Positions 13,997 through 21,961 are shown, numbered from the stretch's first letter. The stretch: 38,370 nucleotides of DNA from an uncultured Oscillospiraceae bacterium (GCA_900547275.1 URGA01000010.1:1-38370), one strand, 5' to 3'. A program made the numbers and translations. The notes: generated from the letters alone by a model not told the origin.

Positions 13997-16687
13997 TTAA
14001 GATGCAGAGCGTTTGCGGCGAATGAGCCAAATTACACACACTGCAGCAATTAAAGCGGCGCCCGCTGTAACAATCCAGACAATCATATTCGTTTTATTCG
14101 AATCAGATTTATCCGTTTTCTGTTCTTCACTGCTCTGAGCCTGTTGGCTGTCGGAAACATCCGTATCTGCCAGCTCATCGTCTTTTACGTCTGTGCTTTC
14201 CTGCGCCTGCTCTGCGGGAGACTGCGCCTGATTGCCGCTGACATTTTCTGACTGAGCGGAGGTTGTTTCGGATTTATCCGGGAGTGAAGGTTTAGCGGTT
14301 TCGCTCGTATTTGTATTATTTGTCGAGGTATTACTATCGGTGTTTGTGTTATTATTACTGTTGTTTTCTCCTGCTGAACCGTTCTGGCCGGAACCGCCGT
14401 TTGGCTTCTGGTTTGAGTCAGGCTGTTCCTCCGGTGCAGGCTTATTGGTTTCTTCCTGTTCCAAAGTAAGAACGGAATTCATTCTAATAACGCTCTCATC
14501 AACGACGCTTTCAATATCAGCTGAAGAAACCGATTGTTCAACTGCTTCAACACCGTTTTCAAAAGCGGTTTTAAGTCCTGACTGGCCGTCTTCTGAATAT
14601 TCGCTGAGATCATATTTTGAGTATTCTGCGTTAAGCTTTTCAACAGCTTTTCTTTTCTCGTCGGAGAGTTCTCTGCGCTCTTCAAGAGAAGTTAAAACGC
14701 TGTCAGGAATATACTCCTTTTCGCTTTCGCCCAGCGCGTTATATTCCTGCATTTTAGCGTCAAGGGCTTCAAAATGTGTACTTCTGATCTCATTAAGCGG
14801 TTTTAAATCAAGAGCGTCCAGCGAATTGTACCACAAAACTGAACGGTTAAGACATTCAATATCCGAAATCGTCTTTTCAATTTTTTCGCTGACAATGAGC
14901 GCAAGCGCTTCAATTGTTGCGGGATCTTTGAGAGTGCTGAATGTTTTCAGCCCATCTTCTTTCCCGTTTTCCAATGCGGCTGCAATCCTAACGGCAAGTG
15001 TGCCTGCCGAAAAAATATCCATAGGCTTTTGATTAACCGCCGCCAATACGTCACCGTACTCTGTGCTCCAGCCGGTTTCTATCTCTGCAAGACGAAGCTC
15101 ATAGGTGTGAACGGCTTTCATTTTGCTTACAGCGTCGTCAAGCGCCGCCTGCATTTTTGAAGTGTTTTTATCAGCGCCGGCTATGCCATCTGCGCCCAGG
15201 CTGTAGATATCAGCAAGCGCCTGCCAGTCTTCGTCTGTATAGTCTCCGTTCTGATACTGCCTAAACTCCTCCTGAAGTTTTTCCATAAAGGGCTTCTGAA
15301 GTTCGGAAGCTTTAAGCGACCACACCGCGTACAGGGTTACGGTTGAGCCATTAACTGCGGATAGATTTTGAACAGACGCTCCGTCCGCATAAAGAACCGG
15401 ACCGTCAGGAGACTTGCTCCAGCCCATAAAGTCGAAGCGGCTGTTTGTAAAGGAGTTGGGAGAAAGAGAAAGACATTTATCAAAATATCCCTCGCTGTCA
15501 TTCATACTTCCCTGGGCTTCATCGTGGTTTGCGTCATATTTAACAGTATACTTATTAGGCGACCACTGGGCGTAAAGGTAGACCGTTTCGCCGTTAGTCT
15601 TGCCGCCGATATTCTGCACCCGCTGAGCGTCTGAATAGCTGTATCCGCTTCCTCCGGGCACAGTATTCCAACCGCTGAAATAATAGCCGTAACGTGTAAA
15701 CTTATTGGCGTTAAGTTCAAGCTCTTCGCCGTAAACGCCGTTTTGCTGTTCCATTGAACCGTTTCCGCCGTTGGAATTGTATACTATTTTATAAGTGTTT
15801 GCGATTCGCTTTCCGTAAATCGTCTGACCCTGGGCTGTAACATCGCCGTTTATCTCAACAGAATACATATCGTCTTCGAACCACTCAACCAAATCGTAGC
15901 CTGTCTCAGGGTTCTGCTCGCTAAAGCAATCAAAGCTTACGGTAAGGTCAGGTGCATTTGGGAAAATTATTTTTGTAAGACGATTATATTGAGCGGAGAA
16001 AAACTCAATATTACTGTTAGCGCTCAAATCAAGTTCTTCAATCTTGTTTGTATCTATTATAAGTTTCTGCAATTGCAGTAATGCGGAAAGATCAATACTC
16101 TCCAACGCATTATCAAACAGATCAACGTTCACCAAAGCAGTATTATTGCTCAGATTTATTGCGGGAAGAAGATTTGAAGACGCGTAAATAGTGGTAAGTT
16201 TAGTATTATTACCAAGGTTTAGCGACGTTAAATAGTTGCTCGAACAGTTAAGCATTCTCAAGTTTAAATTCGCTCCGAGATCAAGGGAAGAAAGCCTGTT
16301 TGATGAACAATTGAGATATTCAAGTTCCGTATTTGACGATACGTCAAGCGCGGTCAGCTGATGGTTTGAAACCGAAAGACTTTTCAAAGCAGTAAAATTT
16401 GAAATGCCTTCAAGACTTGTTATCCTGCCTGATGAAGCGGAAGACAAATTCATCTCAGTTATCGACAGGATCTCATCCTCGCTGAGCACTCCGTCTGCGC
16501 CTGCTCCGCTAAGATTGCTCTTATCCAAAATCCAGCTGCGAAACGCCTCGTCTGGAAAATTCAAAGCGTCCACGCTGACGTCCTGGCTACCACCCCTCTG
16601 TTCTGCAAAAGCTGCCGGAGCAAAACTGTTTATCAGTATCAGTACCGACAGACAAATCGAAAAAATTCTTAAATTTCTTTTCAGCAA
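13997..16687 (-). CDS. Surface protein with leucine-rich repeats and InlB-type B-repeats, C-terminal membrane anchor
   Basis: An 896-residue exported protein. The signal peptide is about residues 1-28 (AFAEQ end). A short calcium-loop-like element GADGVLSEDEI (about 62-72) precedes seven or so leucine-rich repeats of about 21 residues (85-245; pattern LxxLNCSSNxLxSLDLxxN). Two Listeria-Bacteroides (InlB B) repeats follow at about 298-375 and 378-456, each with YNSNGG- or YDANHD-type starts and Y/LYAxWS ends. Residues 460-745 are helical, then a long Ser/Thr/Asn/Gln/Glu linker, one membrane helix (about 868-888) and RRKRSAS. There is no LPxTG motif, so it stays membrane-bound. The start is TTG at 16687 with AAGGAGG upstream. 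Such architecture usually serves adhesion; the ligand is unknown. Confidence 0.9.
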   Translation of the reverse strand: MLKRNLRIFSICLSVLILINSFAPAAFAEQRGGSQDVSVDALNFPDEAFRSWILDKSNLSGAGADGVLSEDEILSITEMNLSSASSGRITSLEGISNFTALKSLSVSNHQLTALDVSSNTELEYLNCSSNRLSSLDLGANLNLRMLNCSSNYLTSLNLGNNTKLTTIYASSNLLPAINLSNNTALVNVDLFDNALESIDLSALLQLQKLIIDTNKIEELDLSANSNIEFFSAQYNRLTKIIFPNAPDLTVSFDCFSEQNPETGYDLVEWFEDDMYSVEINGDVTAQGQTIYGKRIANTYKIVYNSNGGNGSMEQQNGVYGEELELNANKFTRYGYYFSGWNTVPGGSGYSYSDAQRVQNIGGKTNGETVYLYAQWSPNKYTVKYDANHDEAQGSMNDSEGYFDKCLSLSPNSFTNSRFDFMGWSKSPDGPVLYADGASVQNLSAVNGSTVTLYAVWSLKASELQKPFMEKLQEEFRQYQNGDYTDEDWQALADIYSLGADGIAGADKNTSKMQAALDDAVSKMKAVHTYELRLAEIETGWSTEYGDVLAAVNQKPMDIFSAGTLAVRIAAALENGKEDGLKTFSTLKDPATIEALALIVSEKIEKTISDIECLNRSVLWYNSLDALDLKPLNEIRSTHFEALDAKMQEYNALGESEKEYIPDSVLTSLEERRELSDEKRKAVEKLNAEYSKYDLSEYSEDGQSGLKTAFENGVEAVEQSVSSADIESVVDESVIRMNSVLTLEQEETNKPAPEEQPDSNQKPNGGSGQNGSAGENNSNNNTNTDSNTSTNNTNTSETAKPSLPDKSETTSAQSENVSGNQAQSPAEQAQESTDVKDDELADTDVSDSQQAQSSEEQKTDKSDSNKTNMIVWIVTAGAALIAAVCVIWLIRRKRSAS

Positions 16688-16736
16688 AAACGCCTCCTTG
16701 CATTCTAAGCCGCTTAAATCCTACGGCCTTGGCGAC

Positions 16737-16765
16737 AGTATATCTTATCGCTTTCGGCGTTTCAA
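16737..16765 (-). promoter_or_regulatory. Promoter of the LRR surface protein gene
   Basis: On the minus strand TTGAAA (16760-16765), 17 bases, TATACT (16737-16742), giving a leader of about 40 bases with AAGGAGG before the TTG start. Confidence 0.6.
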
Positions 16766-16809
16766 CAAGCAAGTATTGCCTTGTATGTGTTATACTGGAA
16801 AATCAGTGG

Positions 16810-16828
16810 TTGTGAGATATTTTCACAA
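16810..16828. promoter_or_regulatory. Inverted repeat upstream of the LRR gene
   Basis: TTGTGA (16810-16815) and TCACAA (16823-16828), separated by 7 bases, lie about 45 bases beyond the -35 box. The symmetry suits a dimeric regulator. It resembles a CRP half-site pair but has one base too many between the arms. Confidence 0.35.
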
Positions 16829-16912
16829 TGAAAAATAAGGATTTAAATGAAAAAATATCAAAAACTGTAATTATTTTTTGATGCGTTTGAAGAATAATTT
16901 AAGAATAATAAA

Positions 16913-16938
16913 AAACAGCAGTAAAATTACTGCTGTTT
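16913..16938 (-). terminator. Terminator after the radical SAM gene
   Basis: AAACAGCAGTAA (16913-16924) pairs with TTACTGCTGTTT (16927-16938), followed on the minus strand by TTTTTTATTATT. It lies 11 bases after the stop codon. Confidence 0.88.
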
Positions 16939-16948
16939 CATTTTATAT

Positions 16949-18016
16949 TTACTTTGTATTGCAGTCCAAATATTCCAGGCGGCATCCTCCGTTGCAGACT
17001 GAGAAATATTCGCATTGGGAGCATTTGGCGCTTTTTCTGAAATTGCGAAATTCTTGCAGTTTTTCATTACTCTGCCACGTTTCAAAGCTAAGGGTTTCAG
17101 CGTCGCCGAAAGTCTCGTTCCAAAACGAACACGGTTTAAAACGTCCGTGAACGTCAATCGCAATATAGGCATTGCCGCCCATACAGCCATTTGCGTCCGC
17201 TTTATAAAGCAGTTTCGGCTTAATGAGCCCCATGGCGGCAATTTCCTGCAAAGCGGAGCAATCGTACAAAAACATCATTCCCGGTCTGACGGAGAGTTTT
17301 TTTATTTTTAAAAGCGCGCTTTGCATTAAATCGTCTGCATTAAGATCGTGAACGCCGGCATTCTTCGCCGTTTCCTTATACCGCAAAAACAGTATTTTAT
17401 TAAAATCCGAACGTGGCGCATTTTTTACTGTATTCTCAAGAATAGGCAACATTTCAGTTGTGATGAGAACATTCAGCCCGGCTTTTTTTCCGGTTTGCTT
17501 TTTAAAAATTTTAGCCGCGTTAAAAGCCGTTTCAACATCAGACGGCTTATGTATACTGAAATGGACGTTGCCGAACACTTTGCACTTTTTTGCAAATTCA
17601 GCCGTCATCGTCAGCCCGTTTGTTGTCATATTAGGCAAAATGCGCCTGCTTCTTGCATACTCGGCAAGTTCGATAATATTGGGATAAAGCGTAGGCTCTC
17701 CGCCGCCGAAGGAAACGGACAGCACTCCCAACTCAGATAAATTATCAATTATTCTTTTTGCTTTTTCAAAATCTATATCTTCAGCAAGATCGCCCCTGGC
17801 TGTGTTATAGCAACCGCGGCAATACATATTGCATCTTGTAGTTACCGCAAAGTGAGCGTCAAGTGGCGCCGAAAAAACATTTTCTTTATACACAGCAGAA
17901 GGATTTTTTCTTATTCCCAGACTGTCGGCCATTGGGTTATTAACATATCCCACAAAACCCGGTTTTTCAAAAAAGATAACTCCGCCGAAATATTCTCTTC
18001 TTGCCTTAACTATCAA
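16949..18016 (-). CDS. Radical SAM/SPASM peptide-maturase-like enzyme
   Basis: A 355-residue radical S-adenosylmethionine enzyme. C62-x3-C66-x2-C69 (RCNMYCRGCY) binds the catalytic 4Fe-4S cluster; GGGEP at about 104-108 contacts SAM. The C-terminal SPASM domain is complete: C278-x12-G-x4-C296, then C332-x2-C335-x5-C341-x3-C345, then C352, enough for two auxiliary clusters. Proteins of this type mostly modify ribosomal peptides (thioether, C-C crosslinks) or act as anaerobic sulfatase-maturating enzymes. The N-terminal 55 residues (RREYFGGVIFFEKPGFVGYVN) could be a small peptide-recognition element. Start TTG at 18016, with a weak site. It lies 8 bases after the membrane-protein gene; a 27-codon ORF precedes both. 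No sulfatase gene is present. Substrate unknown. Confidence 0.9.
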   Translation of the reverse strand: MIVKARREYFGGVIFFEKPGFVGYVNNPMADSLGIRKNPSAVYKENVFSAPLDAHFAVTTRCNMYCRGCYNTARGDLAEDIDFEKAKRIIDNLSELGVLSVSFGGGEPTLYPNIIELAEYARSRRILPNMTTNGLTMTAEFAKKCKVFGNVHFSIHKPSDVETAFNAAKIFKKQTGKKAGLNVLITTEMLPILENTVKNAPRSDFNKILFLRYKETAKNAGVHDLNADDLMQSALLKIKKLSVRPGMMFLYDCSALQEIAAMGLIKPKLLYKADANGCMGGNAYIAIDVHGRFKPCSFWNETFGDAETLSFETWQSNEKLQEFRNFRKSAKCSQCEYFSVCNGGCRLEYLDCNTK

Positions 18017-18024
18017 AATATCAC

Positions 18025-18537
18025 TTATCCGTATGCTAAATCGATTTCGTTAAAAATAGGTTCCAATATTAATCCGCTTATTAGAAATGTTGCGACTAAA
18101 ACACCCACAACAGCCCCAAGTGAGATCAGTATTGCTCCTTTTGCAGTCAGTGAACCGGAAATCACGTCGGAATCCAGCTTTTTCAAAATAAAGAACGTAC
18201 ACACGGACGGCACAGCGCCAACAAACAATATCTCAAATCCGTAAATCAGCAGTGAGCCGTAGCCCCAGCAGCAGTAAACTGCAACAATGAGAAAAACTAT
18301 TGTTGATACAACAAAAAGTGGTGTTGCCACCAGCCTAAATCTTTTTCTTGCTTCGCTTTCAACAAGCTTTCCCTCATCGTCTTTCGGCAGTTTCACCAGG
18401 GACAACAGCCAGACGATAAGCACCGCGGGCAGCAGCGCAATCTGGAAAAAAATACTGAATATCAGATAACCTGAGCCGCCGGAAAAATTCGCCATATTAA
18501 ACGGGCGCACTTTTAATATTTTCTTCTTCTCTTTCAT
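18025..18537 (-). CDS. Small membrane protein of unknown function
   Basis: A 170-residue protein with about four membrane helices (roughly 22-48, 70-90, 97-117 and 132-158) and a charged loop KDDEGKLVESEARKRFR between the first two. The N-terminus is basic (MKEKKKILKVRPFNMANF) and not a signal peptide. I recognise no family. The ATG at 18537 has GGTGAG 3 bases upstream. It sits between a small ORF and the radical SAM enzyme on one strand, with 41 and 8 bases of spacing, so the three are probably co-transcribed. It could export or protect against a modified peptide, but nothing in its sequence shows this. Confidence 0.75.
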   Translation of the reverse strand: MKEKKKILKVRPFNMANFSGGSGYLIFSIFFQIALLPAVLIVWLLSLVKLPKDDEGKLVESEARKRFRLVATPLFVVSTIVFLIVAVYCCWGYGSLLIYGFEILFVGAVPSVCTFFILKKLDSDVISGSLTAKGAILISLGAVVGVLVATFLISGLILEPIFNEIDLAYG

Positions 18538-18578
18538 AAACTCACCGCCGTTTCATCTTTAGTTTAGTAACCTGTTAA

Positions 18579-18662
18579 TCATTCATTTTCTAAATTCTTC
18601 CTGAGCCAGGAAGGAAATGCAGTAGTAGGCAGTTTAATTAATGTAGGCATTCCGTAATCCAT
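18579..18662 (-). CDS. 27-residue small ORF, possible RiPP precursor or remnant gene start
   Basis: A short ORF of 27 codons with an excellent ribosome site (AGGAGA, six bases before the ATG at 18662). The peptide starts MDYGMPTLIKL, has a Pro/Thr/Phe/Trp centre (PTTAFPSWLRK) and ends NLENE. It contains one Trp, two Lys and no Cys, so a thioether (ranthipeptide) product is excluded, while Trp/Lys or Trp-side-chain crosslinks would be possible. It is the first gene of a set with a membrane protein and a SPASM radical SAM enzyme. Caution: the YGMPTLI start also resembles, from memory, the N-terminus of sugar-phosphate isomerase TIM-barrel proteins, so it may be the surviving start of a deleted gene. 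Confidence 0.45.
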   Translation of the reverse strand: MDYGMPTLIKLPTTAFPSWLRKNLENE

Positions 18663-18691
18663 AATATTTCTCCTGAGCGCACAAAAAGAAC

Positions 18692-18721
18692 ATACTATCC
18701 ACTTAAAGTATATCATATCAA
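18692..18721 (-). promoter_or_regulatory. Probable promoter of the small-ORF/radical SAM operon
   Basis: On the minus strand TTGATA (18716-18721), 18 bases, TAGTAT (18692-18697), about 25 bases before the small ORF ribosome site. A second candidate (TTGCGC 18730-18735, TATACT 18707-18712, spacer 17) overlaps it. Confidence 0.45.
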
Positions 18722-18768
18722 ACTAACAAGCGCAACAGGCAAACGCATTGTCCTTGAAAAAATAAAAG

Positions 18769-18790
18769 CGGTACTTTCGTACCGTCTTTT
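18769..18790 (-). terminator. Terminator after tRNA-Ser
   Basis: CGGTAC (18769-18774) and GTACCG (18779-18784) with a four-base loop; the minus strand continues in a T-rich run. It directly follows the tRNA CCA end. Confidence 0.75.
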
Positions 18791-18791
18791 T

Positions 18792-18884
18792 TGGCGGAGA
18801 GCAAGGGATTCGAACCCTCGAGTACTCGTTGAAGCACTACACGATTTCCAATCGTGCTCCTTCGGCCAGCTCGGACAACTCTCC
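18792..18884 (-). tRNA. tRNA-Ser (anticodon GGA)
   Basis: A 93-base class II tRNA on the minus strand with encoded CCA and discriminator G, as in serine tRNAs. Acceptor stem GGAGAGT/GCTCTCC; anticodon stem CACGA/TCGTG with loop TTGGAAA, anticodon GGA (codons UCC/UCU). The long variable arm (GTGCTTCAACGAGTACTC region) and T arm GGTTCGAATCCC are clear. Confidence 0.97.
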
Positions 18885-18935
18885 GTATCTAAAATTATTT
18901 GCCGCTGAAAGCCGCGGCTTTTCATTTGCTAATAG

Positions 18936-18965
18936 ATTTTACAATAATATACCCCGTTATGTCAA
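18936..18965 (-). promoter_or_regulatory. tRNA-Ser promoter
   Basis: On the minus strand TTGACA (18960-18965), 18 bases, TAAAAT (18936-18941). A GC-rich hairpin (around 18901-18920) lies in the leader between promoter and tRNA and would be removed in processing. Confidence 0.55.
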
Positions 18966-19013
18966 GTCTTATTTTGCCCAAAATTCAATTTACTACGCAT
19001 AAACAATAAAAAA

Positions 19014-19043
19014 CGGAGACGGCAAAAGCCGCCTCCGAACTTT
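19014..19043 (-). terminator. Terminator after glutamine synthetase
   Basis: CGGAGACGGC (19014-19023) pairs with GCCGCCTCCG (19028-19037) with one mismatch and an AAAA loop (TTTT on the transcript). T tracts on both sides; it lies 16 bases after the glnA stop. Confidence 0.85.
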
Positions 19044-19053
19044 TTTATTCAAA

Positions 19054-20397
19054 TTAATAAAGAACCATGTAATGGTCGATTTCCCACTGACTTACTCTTG
19101 TGCGGTAATCGTCCCATTCGTTTTCTTTACCTTCAATGTAGTTGTTGAAAACGTGTTCGCCGAGTGTTTCCTTGATGAACGGGTCTGCCTTTGCGGCGTC
19201 AATAGCTTCTTTCAGTGAGCCGGGCAGAGAGTCGATGCCGGCCTTTTTAAGTTCTTCGTCTGAAAGTCCGAATACGTTATAATCGATAGGAGAAGCAGGT
19301 GTCATTTTCTTCTTGATACCGTCAAGACCTGCTGCAAGGCAAAGCGCCATTTCAAGATAAGGGTTGCAGGCAGGGTCAGGACAACGAAGTTCAACACGTG
19401 TTCCCTTTCCTCTTGAAGCAGGAATACGAACAAGGCATGAACGGTTTGAAGCAGACCAAACCATATATGAAGGAGCTTCATAACCGGGAACAAGGCGCTT
19501 GTATGAGTTTACTGTGGGGTTTGAGAATACGGCAATACCTCTTACATGAGCCATGATGCCTGCGATGAAGTTGAACGCAATCTCGGAAAGTCCCATATCT
19601 CCGTTGGGATCGTCAAACGCATTCTTGCCGTCCTTAAGATAATAAAGGCTCATATTTGTATGCATACCTGAGCCGTTAATGCCATGGATAGGTTTGGGCA
19701 TAAATGTTGCATGAAGTCCGTGCTTGGCCGCATATGTTTTAACGACGTGTTTAAATGTCATTACACGGTCGGCGGAAAGCATAACGTCGCCGAACTGGAA
19801 GTCGATCTCGTGCTGACCTGCGGCAACCTCGTGGTGGGAAGCCTCAATCGTATAGCCCATATCCTCAAGAGCAAGGCAGATATCTCTTCTGCAGTTTTCG
19901 CCGTGGTCAATTGGGTTCAGGTCAAAATAGCCGCCCTCGTCGCCTGTTTCCAGTGTGGGAGCGCCGTTTTCATCCAACTTAAAGAGGAAGAATTCACATT
20001 CGGGGCCAACGTTAAAGCCGAAGCCCATTTCTGCCGCTTCGTCAATAACTTTCTGAAGAACGTTTCTGGGGTCGCCCATAAACGGAGTAGCATTGTCTGA
20101 TTTATAAACAGAGCAGATAAGGCGCGCTGTCTGGGCATTCTGGTGCTTTCTCCATGGGAAAATTGTCCATGTGTCATAATCCGGGTGGAGATACATATCA
20201 GACTCGTCGATACGCACGAAGCCGTCAATAGACGAGCCGTCAAACATGCACTCATTGTCAAGAGCCTTTTCAAGCTGTGACATTGTGATTGCAACGTTTT
20301 TCATGATACCGAACATATCCGTAAACTGAAGGCGGATAAATTCAACGTCATTCTCCTGTGCGCTTTTTATAATGTCTTCCTTTGTGTATTTACTCAT
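19054..20397 (-). CDS. glnA: Type I glutamine synthetase
   Basis: Makes glutamine from glutamate, ammonia and ATP in the cytoplasm. The 447-residue length fits the shorter GSI-alpha form of Firmicutes. Visible signatures: FDGSSIDGF near residue 53, GPECEFFLF (metal ligands), the ATP-binding KPIHGINGSGMHTNMS, the glutamate loop NPTVNSYKRLVPGYEAP and RIP/VELRCPDPACNPYLEMA. The adenylylation motif NLYDLPP of GSI-beta is absent, so control by covalent adenylylation is unlikely. I chose the ATG at 20397 (MSKYTKED) because AGAGGAG stands about 8 bases upstream; a longer frame to 20436 runs through the leader hairpin. A strong promoter and an intrinsic-terminator-like hairpin precede it, suggesting attenuation. 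No glnR gene is adjacent. Confidence 0.97.
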   Translation of the reverse strand: MSKYTKEDIIKSAQENDVEFIRLQFTDMFGIMKNVAITMSQLEKALDNECMFDGSSIDGFVRIDESDMYLHPDYDTWTIFPWRKHQNAQTARLICSVYKSDNATPFMGDPRNVLQKVIDEAAEMGFGFNVGPECEFFLFKLDENGAPTLETGDEGGYFDLNPIDHGENCRRDICLALEDMGYTIEASHHEVAAGQHEIDFQFGDVMLSADRVMTFKHVVKTYAAKHGLHATFMPKPIHGINGSGMHTNMSLYYLKDGKNAFDDPNGDMGLSEIAFNFIAGIMAHVRGIAVFSNPTVNSYKRLVPGYEAPSYMVWSASNRSCLVRIPASRGKGTRVELRCPDPACNPYLEMALCLAAGLDGIKKKMTPASPIDYNVFGLSDEELKKAGIDSLPGSLKEAIDAAKADPFIKETLGEHVFNNYIEGKENEWDDYRTRVSQWEIDHYMVLY

Positions 20398-20421
20398 AGC
20401 AAATACTCCTCTCTTAAAATC

Positions 20422-20458
20422 AAAAAAAGAGGGCACTCCGCCTAAACGGAACGCCCTC
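20422..20458 (-). promoter_or_regulatory. Terminator-like hairpin in the glnA leader (candidate attenuator)
   Basis: On the minus strand GAGGGC (20453-20458) pairs with GCCCTC (20429-20434), with an inner CCG/CGG stem capped by a six-base loop, followed by seven U residues (20422-20428). It lies between the glnA promoter and start codon, so transcripts should stop here unless something prevents it. The hexaloop (UUUAGG) does not match the A1/G4 rule for ANTAR antiterminator targets. Confidence 0.7.
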
Positions 20459-20474
20459 GTTCTCTTACAATATT

Positions 20475-20504
20475 ATTATAGTCATCTCATCCGTCGTTTG
20501 TCAA
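20475..20504 (-). promoter_or_regulatory. glnA promoter
   Basis: On the minus strand TTGACA (20499-20504), 18 bases, TATAAT (20475-20480): both boxes are consensus. Transcription should begin near 20468, a few bases before the leader hairpin. Confidence 0.8.
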
Positions 20505-20599
20505 CGTTTTTACATAATTTTGTAAATGATAAAGAAACGCCGTTTCAGCCCCTCAAAAAGTTTTGTGCAAATTACACATAAGGCCTTTAAGAATTTTGG

Positions 20600-21802
20600 C
20601 TATATGTCCAAAAACTCCTTATCAATCACTTCTTCAGACAGATTTGTAAAGTATTCAACGGTGGCGCCTTTTTGCACCTGAGTTTTTGCTAAATCGTCGT
20701 TGTAGTCGCTGAGTTTGTAAACGGAAAACGCCAGTTTGTCCCCAACGTCCGTATAGTGGCAAACCACAGGAGCAAGTTTTGCGGATGAAATTGTAATTTC
20801 GCCGTTGTCTTTTTCAACGGTTATTTCCGCCATTCCGCCACAGAGCTGATTAAGATTGAGCTGATGGCTGATAAAGTTGCCCAGCGAATAATAAACAAGC
20901 ATTTTTTTGCCGGTTTCTTCGTTCTCCACCCACTCAACGGGCTGGAGAACATGGGGATGACAACCGATTACAATATCAACGCCCAAATCGGAAAACAGCT
21001 TTGTATACTCTTCCTGGTAGGCCGAAATCTCATGGCTGTTCTCAGTTCCCCAATGAGGGAACACAATTACAACGTCGGCGTTTTTCCTGGCTTCGGTAAC
21101 GTCCTTGGTAATCTTGTCTTTGTCCATCATATTTACGATCCAGGTTTTATCGCTGGGAAGAGAAATTCCGTTAAGACTGCTAGTATAATTAAGCAGAGCA
21201 AAGGTAATATTATTTTTTTGGTAATACGTTATCCGGTTATAAGCCTCTTCAGAAGCGTTCGTTCCGATATGAACGACTTCCTTATGGGAATTAAAATATT
21301 CTAATTCTTTTTCAATACCCGCTGTTCCCATATCCATGGTATGGTTAGTTGCGCAGGTAAACACGTCAAATCCCGCGGCAATCGCGGCGTCTCCAATCTC
21401 CCAGGGAGAATTAAAACTCGGATAACCGGTGTATTCAAAAGAATCTCCGCCGAGAATTGTTTCCTGATTGATAATTGCAATATCAGCAGGCTCAATATAT
21501 TTTTTTATTTCTGTATAAAACGAATTGTAGTTGAGGCTTCCGTCAGCCTGTTCTCCGGCGGCAATAAGCGTATTGTGAATAAGGTTGTCCCCTACGGCAA
21601 CAATGTTCACTTTAGACTTGCCCTCAGTCTGTGAAACAGCGGCGTTTTCCGTCTCGTCAACCGTTTCATTCTGGGTAACGGCGGTGGGCTTTTTCTCATC
21701 TGCATTGCGAGTAATATTTCCGCCTACCGCAAGAGCCACAATCACAGCCACGCCGATTAAAACAGGCACCAGCCATGAAGCAAGGTTCTTCTTTTTATCC
21801 AT
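20600..21802 (-). CDS. CapA-family (PGA_cap) phosphoesterase-fold protein
   Basis: A 400-residue membrane-anchored extracellular protein. One N-terminal helix (about 10-28) is followed by a Thr/Glu-rich linker and a PGA_cap domain (about 65-330) with the motifs VAVGDNLIH, INQETI, ATNHTMDMG, FPHWGTE and GCHPHVLQPVE, the metal-site residues of this calcineurin-like fold. Homologues are annotated as poly-gamma-glutamate synthesis protein CapA, but isolated copies without capB and capC, as here, need not make that polymer. Start at the ATG at 21802, though a GTG at 21811 is possible; neither has a strong ribosome site. It has its own promoter at 21851-21879 and is divergent from the antiporter. 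Confidence 0.88.
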   Translation of the reverse strand: MDKKKNLASWLVPVLIGVAVIVALAVGGNITRNADEKKPTAVTQNETVDETENAAVSQTEGKSKVNIVAVGDNLIHNTLIAAGEQADGSLNYNSFYTEIKKYIEPADIAIINQETILGGDSFEYTGYPSFNSPWEIGDAAIAAGFDVFTCATNHTMDMGTAGIEKELEYFNSHKEVVHIGTNASEEAYNRITYYQKNNITFALLNYTSSLNGISLPSDKTWIVNMMDKDKITKDVTEARKNADVVIVFPHWGTENSHEISAYQEEYTKLFSDLGVDIVIGCHPHVLQPVEWVENEETGKKMLVYYSLGNFISHQLNLNQLCGGMAEITVEKDNGEITISSAKLAPVVCHYTDVGDKLAFSVYKLSDYNDDLAKTQVQKGATVEYFTNLSEEVIDKEFLDI

Positions 21803-21850
21803 ATATATCACATCCGAAATAAGGAATATTCATCATTATTTTGCCAATGT

Positions 21851-21879
21851 ATTATATCATAATACACCCCTTTTATCAA
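21851..21879 (-). promoter_or_regulatory. Promoter of the CapA-family gene
   Basis: On the minus strand TTGATA (21874-21879), 17 bases, TATAAT (21851-21856) with an extended -10 TG. Confidence 0.7.
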
Positions 21880-21902
21880 CAGCGTTAAATTTACTGCTTA
21901 GA

Positions 21903-21931
21903 TTGACAATACTTGTTTAAATAGTTATTAT
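21903..21931 (+). promoter_or_regulatory. Promoter of the cation antiporter gene
   Basis: TTGACA (21903-21908), 17 bases, TATTAT (21926-21931), about 30 bases before the start codon. Confidence 0.7.
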
Positions 21932-21961
21932 TAAGATACAGAATAGATTGGAGCAAAAAAA

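Noticed and set aside
14340..15032. A 230-codon plus-strand frame inside the LRR protein gene
   Set aside because: Low-complexity Ser/Leu antisense shadow of the helical and linker regions.
16587..16772. A 61-codon minus-strand frame at the LRR gene start
   Set aside because: It overlaps the signal-peptide region in another frame and would need to be read through the promoter.
16688..16790. A possible three-way-junction riboswitch (AAACGCC/GGCGTTT pairing) before the LRR gene
   Set aside because: No match to the c-di-GMP consensus or others I know, and the promoter at 16737-16765 would exclude half of it from the RNA.
16810..16828. CRP-type binding site
   Set aside because: The arms match TGTGA/TCACA but the spacing is seven, not six; kept only as an unassigned inverted repeat.
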